Shown: one piece after another, positions 1 to 11,005 of the stretch
How positions within the stretch are numbered: the stretch's first letter is position 1
How the letters are laid out: each line of letters opens with the position of its first letter
Assembly: GCF_000150275.1 (NCBI RefSeq)
Contig: NW_002060943.1
Location: forward strand, 8,707,070 to 8,771,069
From: Trichoplax adhaerens
Taxonomy: Eukaryota; Placozoa; Uniplacotomia; Trichoplacea; Trichoplacidae
Reading direction: 5' to 3'
DNA: 64,000 nucleotides
Translations under genes and position numbers: made by a program
The notes under the pieces: generated by a model
Seen by the model: the letters and a program-made list of their open reading frames with translations, nothing else
What the model was told of the DNA's origin: nothing
Databases searched by the model: none

Positions 1-2268
1 CGTCAATACTACCTGTAAAGACTTGATTTATGTAAAATCGTATTCTTATTTACATCTTGACATGTTAGTTATAAGCCTTCCACGTAGTCTACAAAAGGTG
101 TTGTTTATACAAATTGATTATTCTAACTCTTTCAATAGAAACTATTTTATAGCTAGCCTTTACTGATTACTTATGACTATGACTAGATTTTTGTCTTTTC
201 TGCGCTTATTTGTTTTATTGGCAATACAGATAAATTATTCTCTCAATCGATACTATTTTAATCGAAAATCTTAGCGATAAGATTAGTATTTTTATTGGTA
301 GACTTCATAAATTTCATCATCTGGTTTTTGTCTTATAAGTGCACTATCCAATTTCCCTATTAATTGCTTAGGATAGATTGTAGTAATTATAATGATTATG
401 ATACGACTCTAAGTTGATCTTAGATTACACTACATTCATAAAATTTTAATTCATGCCTTGGTCTACTAAGCATCTTATGGTATACATTAGACCTAATTAA
501 AGAGGTATAATATTTATTAATAGAAAATTAATAGTTTTAGGCTATACATCTTACAATTAAGATAATTTTATAAAGCGATGCGTACAATAACTGTAATATC
601 GACAATTTTTACTCTGTTTCTGTATAATTGGAATACAGTAAGAAATTAACTAGCAAGTTTTATTAACTAAGACAATGTGATGACATATACTAAATCGATA
701 TAAAATTAATGTTCAGTTACGTATGACAATGAATGATTTTGCCAAGCTTTGATATATGCATGACTTATAATGTAATAATGATTGTATCTGATGCCATGTG
801 GTTATACTTTATGCTTATCAATATGGTCCATTAATCGTATAAATTAATATACTGCTGTAAATTTCTCATCTGAAATTAGACAGGATACAAAAATTACAAA
901 TCATCTGGCCGATCTATCCAGTTAATTCTTACCCTTATTCCGAGCATAGATATCCAATCTTGATAGGAAAAAATTCGGAATTGAGTAATTCATTTTAACA
1001 TTATGAGAAATCTCTATTGATTATTACTTATCAATACTGATGATCAGTTTAGCCAAAAACAAAAGCTAATGCGTAGCTATTTTATGATTAGCTAAAGATC
1101 GTGTTTTGAGATTGAGAACGAATAAGGTCAATCGGTTATTGTGAGGACTTAAAAAAATCTAAATAATTTTAACGCATAGTCTTATGTTCATGGCGGCAAT
1201 ACGAGTATTATGAATTAAAACTGAGAAGGAACACAAATAATAGGATTAACGATGAGAATTATTTAGATATCCTTATATTACTATCACTACAGAATTTGAT
1301 GGAACAAGCTGTAAGTCACATAAAATATAAATACTTCCTTTGCGAATTTCGAATAAATACCAAATTTTATTAATGTATAGTTCCGTAAATAACCAAGATT
1401 AATTAATCTTTTACATAGATCGTATTACTTGCAATTCAAACATTTAAATTAGATTGCCAGAGATAATTTTTCAGCTAAATATTATGCATCGTTAATGATT
1501 AATTTATAATTATAATTGAGCTACGTTCAAGAATATTGATTCGTATTATTTATGCAGTGCAAGTAGTCATGAGGTAAGAATAAAATAAAAGTATCCCGAT
1601 AGTGATGCATTCAGTTTGTTGTGTTTCTAAAGGATTAAAATGACTCAAAATTTCATTACTGAAATGTTTCTTATTACATAATCACAAATGCTCGCGCTTT
1701 ATTCTTAATTTTACAGCATTTATCAAAATTATCTGCAAAAGGAACATTATTTAATTGACAAATCGTGCATTGCTTTCGTTAAGCTATTTTCAGTGGCAAC
1801 ATTATTTACATATTTAAAATTAGTGACTGAAATTTTATCCCGAAAAAATTAAATGCAAGAAACTATTAGTACTAATGTGTCATTTTATAAATATGTTCAT
1901 TGACTTATCATATGTCTTGATTTTATCAACCTGATATATACCATTGGCATACATATACTCTTATTCCATAATTTGCTCTATTAGTTATGCTCTATTCGAT
2001 CGTCTAGAAATGAATTAAAATTCAATTATTTCAGCCAATAATACATAATAGAGTTTGATTAATGGAGATATCATAATGCATGAGATTTATCTTATGGTGA
2101 CTGCGTAGCTATCTTTTGCATCAATTTCTAATTAATGTAGATCAGAATAGCTAAATTGCAGCTAGTATTTTTTTAAAGCAAGTGTTGCATAGTCATAACA
2201 AATAGCTATACATAGATACCTGTCTGTAAGTTTTAATTGCATTACTACATCTACAAAGCAATGGCTGC
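1..2268. other. Gene-free flank, nothing recognised
   Basis: AT-rich DNA downstream of the minus-strand kinesin. Both strands are densely interrupted by stops. I found no run of splice-bounded exons, no recognisable protein segment and no RNA gene. It presumably holds the 3' UTR of the kinesin gene at its right end, but no convincing polyadenylation signal lies close to the stop codon. Confidence 0.5.
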
Positions 2269-5200
2269 TTACTTCATTACTGGGGTTCTTCCGGCTAATC
2301 GTACACTTTTTCTCGTTATACTAATTGAATTCTATAATCCCATTAATATCACAAAGATGGTTCAATATAATCATTTATTACTGCAAATACGGTTTTGCAG
2401 TAAGCGATAATAGGTATTGCAATCTGTAAGTATGATTCATACCTCGTCTACATCTGCAGAACTTTCACTGCTTTTTCTCTTTCGTCTTCATAATATTAAA
2501 GCAAAAAAACGCTATTAACTTTGTAAGCTCGAAAGAGTAAGTTAATATATACTTCGGTACTAACTCTTTTTCTTCAAGTTTATCAATTGATGAAAGAACA
2601 TTGACACCAACAGATTTTCTTTTTGTGGGTGTGGACTATTATGAATTTACATACAAAATAGGTTATTTGCCTCTAACGGTAAAAGTATCAGAAATTATTG
2701 AATATTTACCTCAACTATTTCTTTCAGTAATCGAAGTTTTTCATCGGTTTCCCATAGTTTTGATTTCATTTGCAATTGGCTAGCTTTAACTCTTTTATCC
2801 TATGGCAGAATATATATGTAACAACGGGGAATTGATCAACTAAAAAATATTACCATTACCATTACTTACACATTCTCGCTCCCATTTATCCCTCTCTTGG
2901 AAGACAGCTCCTCTAATAGCCTTCAATATTGAAAGAAAATAGTCAATATGAGCTAGCTTCGACCATGCAGCCATCGACAATTTTTAGTATACTTAAATAA
3001 TAATGCATTTTATATCCTAGTTGATTTCATATAACTTCAGTTCCATACTATAACATTACTATATATGTTTACCTCCTTTAACTTAGTTCTTTCTTGTTTT
3101 TCATCTTCAACCATTCGTCTATGCTCAATTAACTAAAATGGCAGTACATAATAATTTTAAGTATCTTTGTAATCAAATGAAGCCCTCAAGTTTTATTGTA
3201 TTGTGCAGTAAATCAACCTGCAATTCGAGTTCCCTATTGCTTGTTTCAAAACCTTCGATATTCTTCTGCAATAGCTCGATCTTTTCTGAAGCATTTTTAA
3301 GCTTACGCTCCAAACTTTGTACCTCTCTATTTAAGATGTTGATCATTTAATTAATTTAACCTTGCCAGTAAACAGCATATTTAATATTGTTAGAGTTTCT
3401 TTATACTGACCTATCCTTGTTGGAAACTTCAGCTTTGAACTCATTTAAATTCTATTGTAAATTAACAATATGTCACACATTAAAATGATCGTCTGTTGCT
3501 GCATGATTATATTGGTTAAGAATTAGGTATTGTTCAACCATCATAAAACATAGTTTTTTCTTATTATTTGTATTTATTTATACCTTTGACATGGCGTTAT
3601 ATTCACCTTCTACCCGAATGAGCTCATTTCGAAATAATTGCTCTGATAAAAAAGTTATAATGTAAGCTATAAATTACATTCATTTTGCATACGCCTTAAT
3701 TTAACATTACGTTTTCTTTTGCGTTCATTATTTAACAGTTGGCGATTAGTAAATCGATCCTTAAGGAATTTCATCAGAATGGATAAAATCTTTTCATCAT
3801 CGGCTGATGATAGCTGTAAGGATTGAGAGAAATACGAACAAATACCAGATATGTAAGCTACATTTCGTAGAAATTAAAAGCTAATCACGAATTACCAAGT
3901 AATTAGGAAAAGGAGGTCCAAGAGTTAGTGCAATTTCATCGCCACTCTCGTCTGAAGTTATAAATGATTAAATTTGGAAATGATTACAATAGATTCAGCT
4001 GAATGCTAATAATAATAATTATAAATTAGATTCTGTTATTGTGCTAATAAGCAATAAAAATGATTATTAACATCAGCTATGCTTATATGTCATAGTTTTA
4101 GCTGCATTTTTACCAATCGCGGCTACAATTAACAAAGACTACTCAAGAAAAATCTTCTGAAATTTCTAACCTGTAAAGCCTCTTTCTGCTACGGCATCGG
4201 CAACTATTAATTTATTGAACGGTGGTGATAATAGAGATTATTTTTATTCACTATCAGCACATTAATGTTATATGAAAGTCACAAATCACCTTTTCTCCTT
4301 CCCGGCATTAAACCTTCTGCAATACTACACAGGTGATTTAAATAGCAAATGATGAATCAAATAGTTAATCAATCTTTTCATACATGATTCATATGTAGTA
4401 GCAACTGCAAAGATTATATAGATATAGTATTTTTATACTAGAAGCACAAAGTACGTACTCTATTTCCTTTGCGCGAGTCACAACTACTTCTTTTGTTACT
4501 TCAGCAAATTTCATCACATGCTAAAATTTTCAGATTATTGATAATATGAAAATTACTATATAAAAATTAAGCACAGACTTTGTTATTGATGCAATATAAA
4601 AGGGCTAGAGCTTACAATACTCTCATCATAGTCATCCGCCAATGGATTAAGGCAAACAATTAAGCGAGCCTATACAGATATAAAATAAAACGCTAGCAGT
4701 TAAACGAATGGTAAACCAGGCAGTATATTACAAAATGTCAAGGATGTAGCTACGTTAACCAAATTTGTATTAACTGACTTTGCCTTCGCCTTCAAAAAAG
4801 CTTTTAAATAAGTGTGTCAGCTTAGAATCACGATATGGAACCATCTAAAATTGCAATTAATATTATTATATGCACTGTATAGAAGTTAATACTGCGCCGT
4901 GTAGTATGATTGTAATTACTGTATATGATCCTTTTGCTTGATTATCTCGGAGGATTTCCATACATTTACGTAAAACCATTAAAGAAGAATTTATATTTCC
5001 TACAAGTCAAATTTTTATTGTCATAATGTTTCCCAGCGACAAGTTACTACCGTTCAATGGCAAGAGTAATCATTCTTTATAGTTACCTGCTTCTCTTAGT
5101 CTATCTCCGTCACTGTTGGTCCGTATTGTTCTTTCTGAACCCGCTAGGTCGACTAATGATAATTGGCTAACGGCCATCCTATTCTTGTCCTTTGTATTAA

Positions 5201-8200
5201 GAAAAGTTTTATATATACGATATTGATTTGCACTAAATGTAACAAAATAATGGATAATAAATTCGTAATGGATTGTTAACAAGAATTGCATTTTCATACA
5301 CGAATTAAATCTAATCCTGTAACATCCAGTGGGGCTTGAACCAGGCGAATATTAAATATGCTATGACTTCGGCTTGATTCATGGTTCAAACGGGTATAAG
5401 CTACACGTCTCCTTTGCTGCCCTAAAAGATTATAAAGTATTCTTTTTATAAAGCTTTTAGACGTTAGTAATATACGATTTGTAGCACCACATATTAACCT
5501 TTCAGAAGTAAAGCGTAGGCTTCATCTGCTGATCTGACTTCCACTTCAGTGCAGTTGCTAACAAACATGTTGTGATTCAGATCTTCCCGTAATATTTTGG
5601 AATTAGGTAGCCTTAAATAAAATTTGATACATGAATATTAACAATGCCATGATTAAAATTTATATATCGTATCGATCTTAAGCCAACAACATGAATAACA
5701 TACTTGGATTTGTTTATATCATTTGATGGCTCTTCTAGTAAATCGTATACGTAGTTGTTATAGATTTCAACCAATGAAACAAATACCGAGTATACATTAT
5801 CTTCGTCGGCCTATTGAATGGTAAGTAGTAAATTAAATTAGGAACTAAAACAAAAAACATAGACTCTTAACTAGTTATCGTAATTATGCTTTTTACATTG
5901 GTAATTTTGGTGTCGTCATATATTCTCTTAATATCACGTCCAAAATCCGCCTGATTCCTAAACAATTAATAGGATGTCTTTTGTTAGTTATACACGTATA
6001 TGTTAACAAATTGCAAGCATTAAGTATTTAAAAATGGTGTTCTATTCAGTTATCAACATGATATTCAATAGAAACAGCTTAGGCTAAAGCCAACTTTAAT
6101 GTGTTGACACGTATAGATGATGGCTTCTTTTCATTAGCACTTTTACGGTCTTGTTTTATATTGCATATTTCAAAGCTGTTCACTTTATCCGGTATGAATG
6201 TCTAAGTATGTAATGATGAATTCAATAAAGATTTTATATGATTTTTCATTATGTATAGGTTGGCTGTTCGTATTAGAGCTATCAATGATATATTAGCTAT
6301 ATTGTACTATGCGATTGTGATAATATTGATGCTAACACTTTGGGGAGCCATGAAACTTCCAATAGAGTTGAAGATAACGTCCAAACATCGCGGTAAAATC
6401 CCAATATCAGATGATGTTCCATTCATTGTGAACGTCTTGCCGGAGCATGTTATTCCATATGCAAATATTAATCCTAGACCCCATTATAAATACAATTCTC
6501 GATAATTAATTCGTCATTCAATTTATCAATTCAGCAAGTAATGTACTGTATACTCAAAGCTTCCAAAGCAGTCAATATTACCATTCTTTCCATGAATAAA
6601 GTTTTCAACCAAGGGTAAAGCGATGCGATTGAAAACATCTGGTTGATTTGCGCCTCGATCGAATACATGCTCAAAAAAATGCGATGTCTATTCAGTAGAA
6701 AACATGTGGTCTTAGGTCACATAAAATATACCATGTTATCATATATGGTTACGAGATAATTACAAATCATAAAGGATGCGGTTGTAATCGTTATATTTTC
6801 TATTTTATGCGAGAATTATCATGGAAGAAGTATTACCTGACCAAGCAATAGTATAAAAACGCTGTACGTTACGTACTGAAAATATACTATACGTAATTAC
6901 AATCATTCAACGTAACTTATCAATATTACGCACTGACCTCTGTTGCGTGATTCATTTTGGCAGCATTACAACCCTGCGGAAGGATATCATAAAAGTATTT
7001 GTTACCACAATGATACTAATTATAGCGATGACAATTAAATAAAGAGAGAAGATTGTACACACGACTACAGCTAAAGCAATTGCGGACGTTACGATGATAT
7101 ATCTATTTCAACTAGCTATAGGTACAGAAATTGAATCATTGTCCGCTAAATGAAATAGAATCATGACATAGTCTAAATATGATCAAGAGCTACGTAACGT
7201 TACATTCACAGGGTCGGTGTCATTAACGCTTCATGATGATTTCGTACAATATGGCTAAATACCTGAACCTTGCTAATATATCTACAACATCAAGGGCTTT
7301 GAGCAGAATGACCACTACCGCAGTTGTAATTTATCATGCAATACTTAAACGATTACACAGATTTCCTCTCACATGTCAGGTACTTTATTTCTAGATTAAG
7401 TACTGGGGAAATGCAAGACTACGAAGACTATACGCAGTTTACTAATAAAATACTAAAGCAATGATGAAAGAGAAATTAACTTTGCGCGTAGATTGAATTC
7501 ATTAGAAAGTCAGTGATACTACGATAAAGTTATCTAATTTAGTGAATGATATTGAAATGATGTTACTCTTCGATTTCAATTTTATGGCAACTTTTTACTT
7601 TACATGCGTAGATGAGCCAATAAATATTTTCGTGCTTTGGATAGCACAGTATAAGATACACATCAATTTTGTATTATGTATCACATCGTGCTGATACGAC
7701 AAGAACAAATTAATTGATCCATACCATAATTAATACAAACAATATATTTGCGGTCTTACTTGTGTAGGAATAAGTCGTACTTCTGTTTGGCTAACTGCTT
7801 GAGCGCATGATTGTGTGCGATCTTTGGGCAATGGCCTAATCCTACAGTAAACCTACAAAGTATAGAAAGATAGAACATTCGATGTATTCATGAATTAAAC
7901 AATAATAGTTAGCCATTGATTTCCATAGTAAACTACGATAAAATCAATCCATTTCCTCCATTTTGGTGAAAGCAAGCAATAGCTATCATTATAAGAATGA
8001 AGATTGTAATTATTGCATACTAGCTATTTTATCAGGAGTACTGTATTATTTATTTCAAATACACTAACTAACCTCTATGGGATCTTGTTCATTTCTAGCC
8101 TTCTTGGGCGTCTTACCGTTAGCTCTGGTAAATAAAAGTGTAACATTATCCATCATAGGAAATAAATTGTGCAATATTCTTCAATACATGCTCATAATTG

Positions 8201-8361
8201 CCCTTTTCATTTGGATTGCAGTCCATAATATATTATCAAAATACATATTGAAATGATCAACGGTAACTATTTAAAATAGATACGTTATGAAAGTAACTCA
8301 TATTCACAAATAGAGTATCGTGGATAAATGATTCCATTCGGACAGCTTACCTTAATGACAT
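2269..8361 (-). CDS. MKLP1/KIF23-like kinesin-6 paralogue lacking the ARF6-binding tail module (29 exons, ~711 aa)
   Basis: Kinesin-6 motor of the MKLP1 type, expected to bundle antiparallel microtubules of the spindle midzone. Exons 5'->3' (complement): 8361-8351, 8124-8073, 7852-7760, 6973-6938, 6687-6582, 6473-6337, 6201-6095, 5957-5897, 5810-5704, 5611-5499, 5421-5300, 5189-5087, 4999-4920, 4844-4779, 4669-4616, 4520-4459, 4324-4290, 4203-4171, 3951-3896, 3813-3711, 3642-3584, 3451-3411, 3326-3218, 3132-3073, 2920-2870, 2799-2710, 2635-2553, 2485-2443, 2331-2269. The total is 2136 nt in one frame. Visible motifs are [10 protein letters not shown]-loop GITCSGKT (about 106-113), switch I NHESSRSH (287-294), switch II DLAGSE (329-334), neck GLMPGRRK, a coiled coil and a tail RKRKSSES. 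Most exon lengths equal those of the plus-strand copy. The start is an 11-nt exon mirroring the paralogue; an alternative in-frame ATG exists at 8156. Family and structure are strong; the role is inferred. Confidence 0.9.
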
Positions 8362-8560
8362 TTTTCTCCTCTTTCTTATTGCAATGGATAATGTAAATTG
8401 CAATCGTGATTGACCTGCTTGTAAAATAGATATAAAAATACTTAGTCATACAGTATACGAATATAGATTTAGAATACAATCCATTAAATTATTTTAATTC
8501 AACTAGTTTCAAGCTCACTTGAATAACGAACTCCCTGGATGCAAGTGATAGCGATGGCAA
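8362..8560. other. 5' flank of the minus-strand kinesin
   Basis: Stretch immediately upstream (minus sense) of the KIF23-like start codon. It must carry the 5' UTR and probably the core promoter. I see no clear TATA box or other defined element. Confidence 0.3.
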
Positions 8561-8945
8561 TAATCTTGGGTAATCTTCTGCAGACGATGACTCACTTCTA
8601 GTTTCTCTTCAATAGAAAACTATCCCCTATCGTACAAGTTGTGCTTGCAATCTTGCGTAATCTCTTGTAGACGATGGCTCGTTTCTAGTTTTACTTCAAC
8701 GGATAACTATCCACTGTCTTACCAGTTGTGCCTGCAATCTTGGGTATTGTCCTGCCGACGATGGCTGGTATCTAGTTTCACTTCAAATGGAGAACTTCTC
8801 CTCTCTCTCTCTCTCTCTCTTACAAGTAGTACCGACAATCTTGGGTAATCTCCTCTAGACGACAGCTCGTTTCTAGTTTCACTTCCAAAGGATTGCTATC
8901 CTCTGTCATACAGTACAAGTTAGGTCTTGCGATCTTGGATTAATG
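8561..8945. repeat. Diverged minisatellite, four ~87-100 bp units plus a partial fifth
   Basis: A segment beginning CAATCTTGGGTAATCTCCTG and followed by a GACGATGGCTCGTTTCTAGT-like stretch recurs at about 8561, 8648, 8735 and 8836, with a partial fifth copy at about 8930. Spacing is 87, 87, 101 and about 94 bases. The third unit is lengthened by a CT dinucleotide run at about 8802-8820. Units differ by scattered substitutions, so the array is old. It lies upstream of the minus-strand kinesin. Confidence 0.85.
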
Positions 8946-9296
8946 GCTACAACGAGCTAATGGATGCCAGTGCAATGGTTAGCTTGAGGAAAGATTTTGT
9001 AGGATGTGGCTATTTCTTCATCCACAAAGGCATGTTTACTTTTCGTCAATGGCGGTTGAACTCTAGGTGATCGATGGCATGTACCAAACCCTATAGTGCA
9101 GTTACTATGCCAAGGGTCAGATAGGAAAGAAAGAAAAACCGCTTGAAGCGCACTTCAAACGATCCAATCATTTGAATTGATCATCACATGACCGCCAGCG
9201 AGACCACACACCGAACCACAATGGAGTCAGCTATCCCTGCGCATGTGTAAAACCAGCCACTTCTTGTAAAAATAGGCCACAGTAACAGTATGGACA

Positions 9297-9327
9297 TAGT
9301 GTACACTGTACTGTACAGTACACTATT
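9297..9327. repeat. Palindromic GTAC-rich hairpin
   Basis: The stretch carries TAGTGTAC on its left arm and GTACACTA on its right arm around a TGTACTGTACA centre, so a single strand can fold into a hairpin. It is the first member of a cluster of TACAGTAC/GTACTGTA motifs extending to about 10445. Confidence 0.6.
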
Positions 9328-9551
9328 AGAGAGTGGGTGGTCCAGGCCTGTGTGGTAGCAGATGGTACTGTGTACTGTAGGAAATCCATGAGCTTATGTG
9401 AATATAATGATTCAAGTATTATTGAAAATTTACTAACTAAGATAGAATCTTCAGCTCATCAGCTACATGCTGGTATAAAAATCGATACAGTTTTGATATT
9501 GATAATAGCATTTCAATAGAATTCCTATATTCTGAAGCGAATGTAAACATG

Positions 9552-10167
9552 CTGTATGGACGACTGTACACAGTGTACAGTGTACAGTACAGTACAGTAC
9601 AGTGTACAGTATAGTGTAGAAGAAGACCACAGACGGAACGTTGTCGGTAGAGCAATGGCCAGCAAAAACGATATTACTACTGGCCCATCAAAGTCTGTTA
9701 AACTTGTACTCAAAATAAAATTAAATGAAGCTAATTACAACATGCTCATGGCAAGACAGAAAGGCCTTGGCCATAGTAGTTCTGAAATATACAATTTTAT
9801 TTCTAATTATCGTGCTAAACTTTGTTTATCGAACTTTATAAGCCTTTAGAAAGCAGCTGACGATGGGATAGTATATAATTTACAGTACACTACAGTACTG
9901 TACAGTGTACAGTACTGTAGTTATTCTTGAAATTTGGGATGTCAAAGTATACTGTATAAGTGTACTTGGAAATGATTAGAAATTAGTGCTATGTGCTTTG
10001 ACAATTCTTGCATGGACACTTAGGGTAAAGTAGCTAGATATTAGGACTACAGTAAAGTACAGTACGTATGGTATTTGTACGTTAGTTTAAGTCATTTTTT
10101 ACCCTTTTTCCATTTCTGAAGAGAAAATAAACGCACATTACACTGTACTGTACAGTCGTCCATACAG
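9552..10167. mobile_element. Candidate non-autonomous element with 19-bp perfect terminal inverted repeats
   Basis: CTGTATGGACGACTGTACA at 9552-9570 is perfectly complementary in reverse to 10149-10167, defining a 616-bp unit. Both ends continue into degenerate GTACAGTGTACAGT-type runs, as does the middle (about 9880-9920). An open frame at 9556-9849 spans the left end but resembles no transposase I recognise. I see no convincing target-site duplication. A MITE-like element is the simplest reading; a fold-back repeat born by local inversion is the alternative. Confidence 0.6.
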
Positions 10168-10678
10168 TACAATGCCTTATCATGAACTACTGCCAGGGGC
10201 CTGCTTCTGGTAGTCGTTGACAGCTACAGTACACTGAGACCACGATCTACTGACATAAATAAATAAATTGGGCAAAATAGGATGGGAAAGTGTGAATTTT
10301 TTCACCATATTCAAAGTTAACTTGATCAAAACAGACCGTTAGTAGTATAATATTATTCATCATTAATGAATTGATTCATTAGCATCCCCATTCAGTATAC
10401 AGCAGTACTGCTTCGTTCGTTGGCGCACAGTACCGTACAGTATGCATTAACCGTTAAGCCTTCACTACTACGGTACATCAAATCGTGCAGATTTTATCCT
10501 TCGACATGGGTTACCATAGAGTAGTTTTCAATTGCATTTCCAATGGATATTTTTGCATGTTAGTGCAGTTCAATATGGCTGGCAATTCCTGAGCGTGAAC
10601 AGGTATGAACAGGTATAGTATAGCGGTGAGCGAGTACTGTAGAAAGGCAAAATTTTCAACGGTTTACGATCCGATATA
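10168..10678. other. Intergenic DNA with scattered TACAGTAC motifs
   Basis: No gene is seen. Further GTAC palindromes occur (about 10225, 10400 and 10430-10445), continuing the motif cluster of the inverted-repeat element. No coding exon or RNA gene is recognisable. Confidence 0.4.
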
Positions 10679-10846
10679 TCACGTGACATGACACTTGTCA
10701 CTGATTGGGTAGTTTAAATATTCCGCAGTTGATCTTCATTCATCTCCTATACAGCTCCTCTGACGATACTCCAGGCGACTATGATGACTATGGTCTAATG
10801 CTTGCGACCTCGAAAGCAGCCTGATCGATGCTGCCTTATATAAAAG
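10679..10846 (+). promoter_or_regulatory. Putative KIF23 promoter: E-box, inverted CCAAT, CHR-like site and TATA box
   Basis: Within 330 bp of the KIF23 start codon are a palindromic TCACGTGA (10679-10686), ATTGG (an inverted CCAAT, about 10704-10708), a TTTAAA element a few bases later (about 10713-10718) and TATATAAAAG (10837-10846). Inverted CCAAT boxes near a CHR-type TTTGAA/TTTAAA element are typical of vertebrate G2/M genes, KIF23 among them. The motifs are visible; their function here is inferred. Confidence 0.4.
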
Positions 10847-11005
10847 TAGAAGTTCGTTGCAATTAACACCCAAAAAAAAACAGCATTAATTAATATTATT
10901 CGTTTTGGATGGGATCACTGCTGCGATTGAAGTTTTGATTTAAGCAATAATTGTTGATATTATTACAAACAGAACAGCTTGACTTGAAAGCCTTGTACAT
11001 CAAAA

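Noticed and set aside
8073-8156. Alternative single first exon of the minus-strand kinesin starting at the ATG at 8156
   Set aside because: The 11-nt exon at 8361-8351 with a strong GTAAG donor and matching phase mirrors the paralogue's first exon exactly. The alternative cannot be excluded without cDNA.
2269-8361. Assignment of the minus-strand kinesin to KIF20A/B
   Set aside because: It has the KIF23-type [20 protein letters not shown] and GLMPGRR segments and colinear exons with the plus-strand KIF23. KIF20 motors have a large loop-6 insertion and a CDLAGSER motif.
9556-9849. 97-residue frame in the inverted-repeat element
   Set aside because: Its start lies in the GTAC repeat, it resembles no protein I know, and it has no supporting codon or splice pattern.
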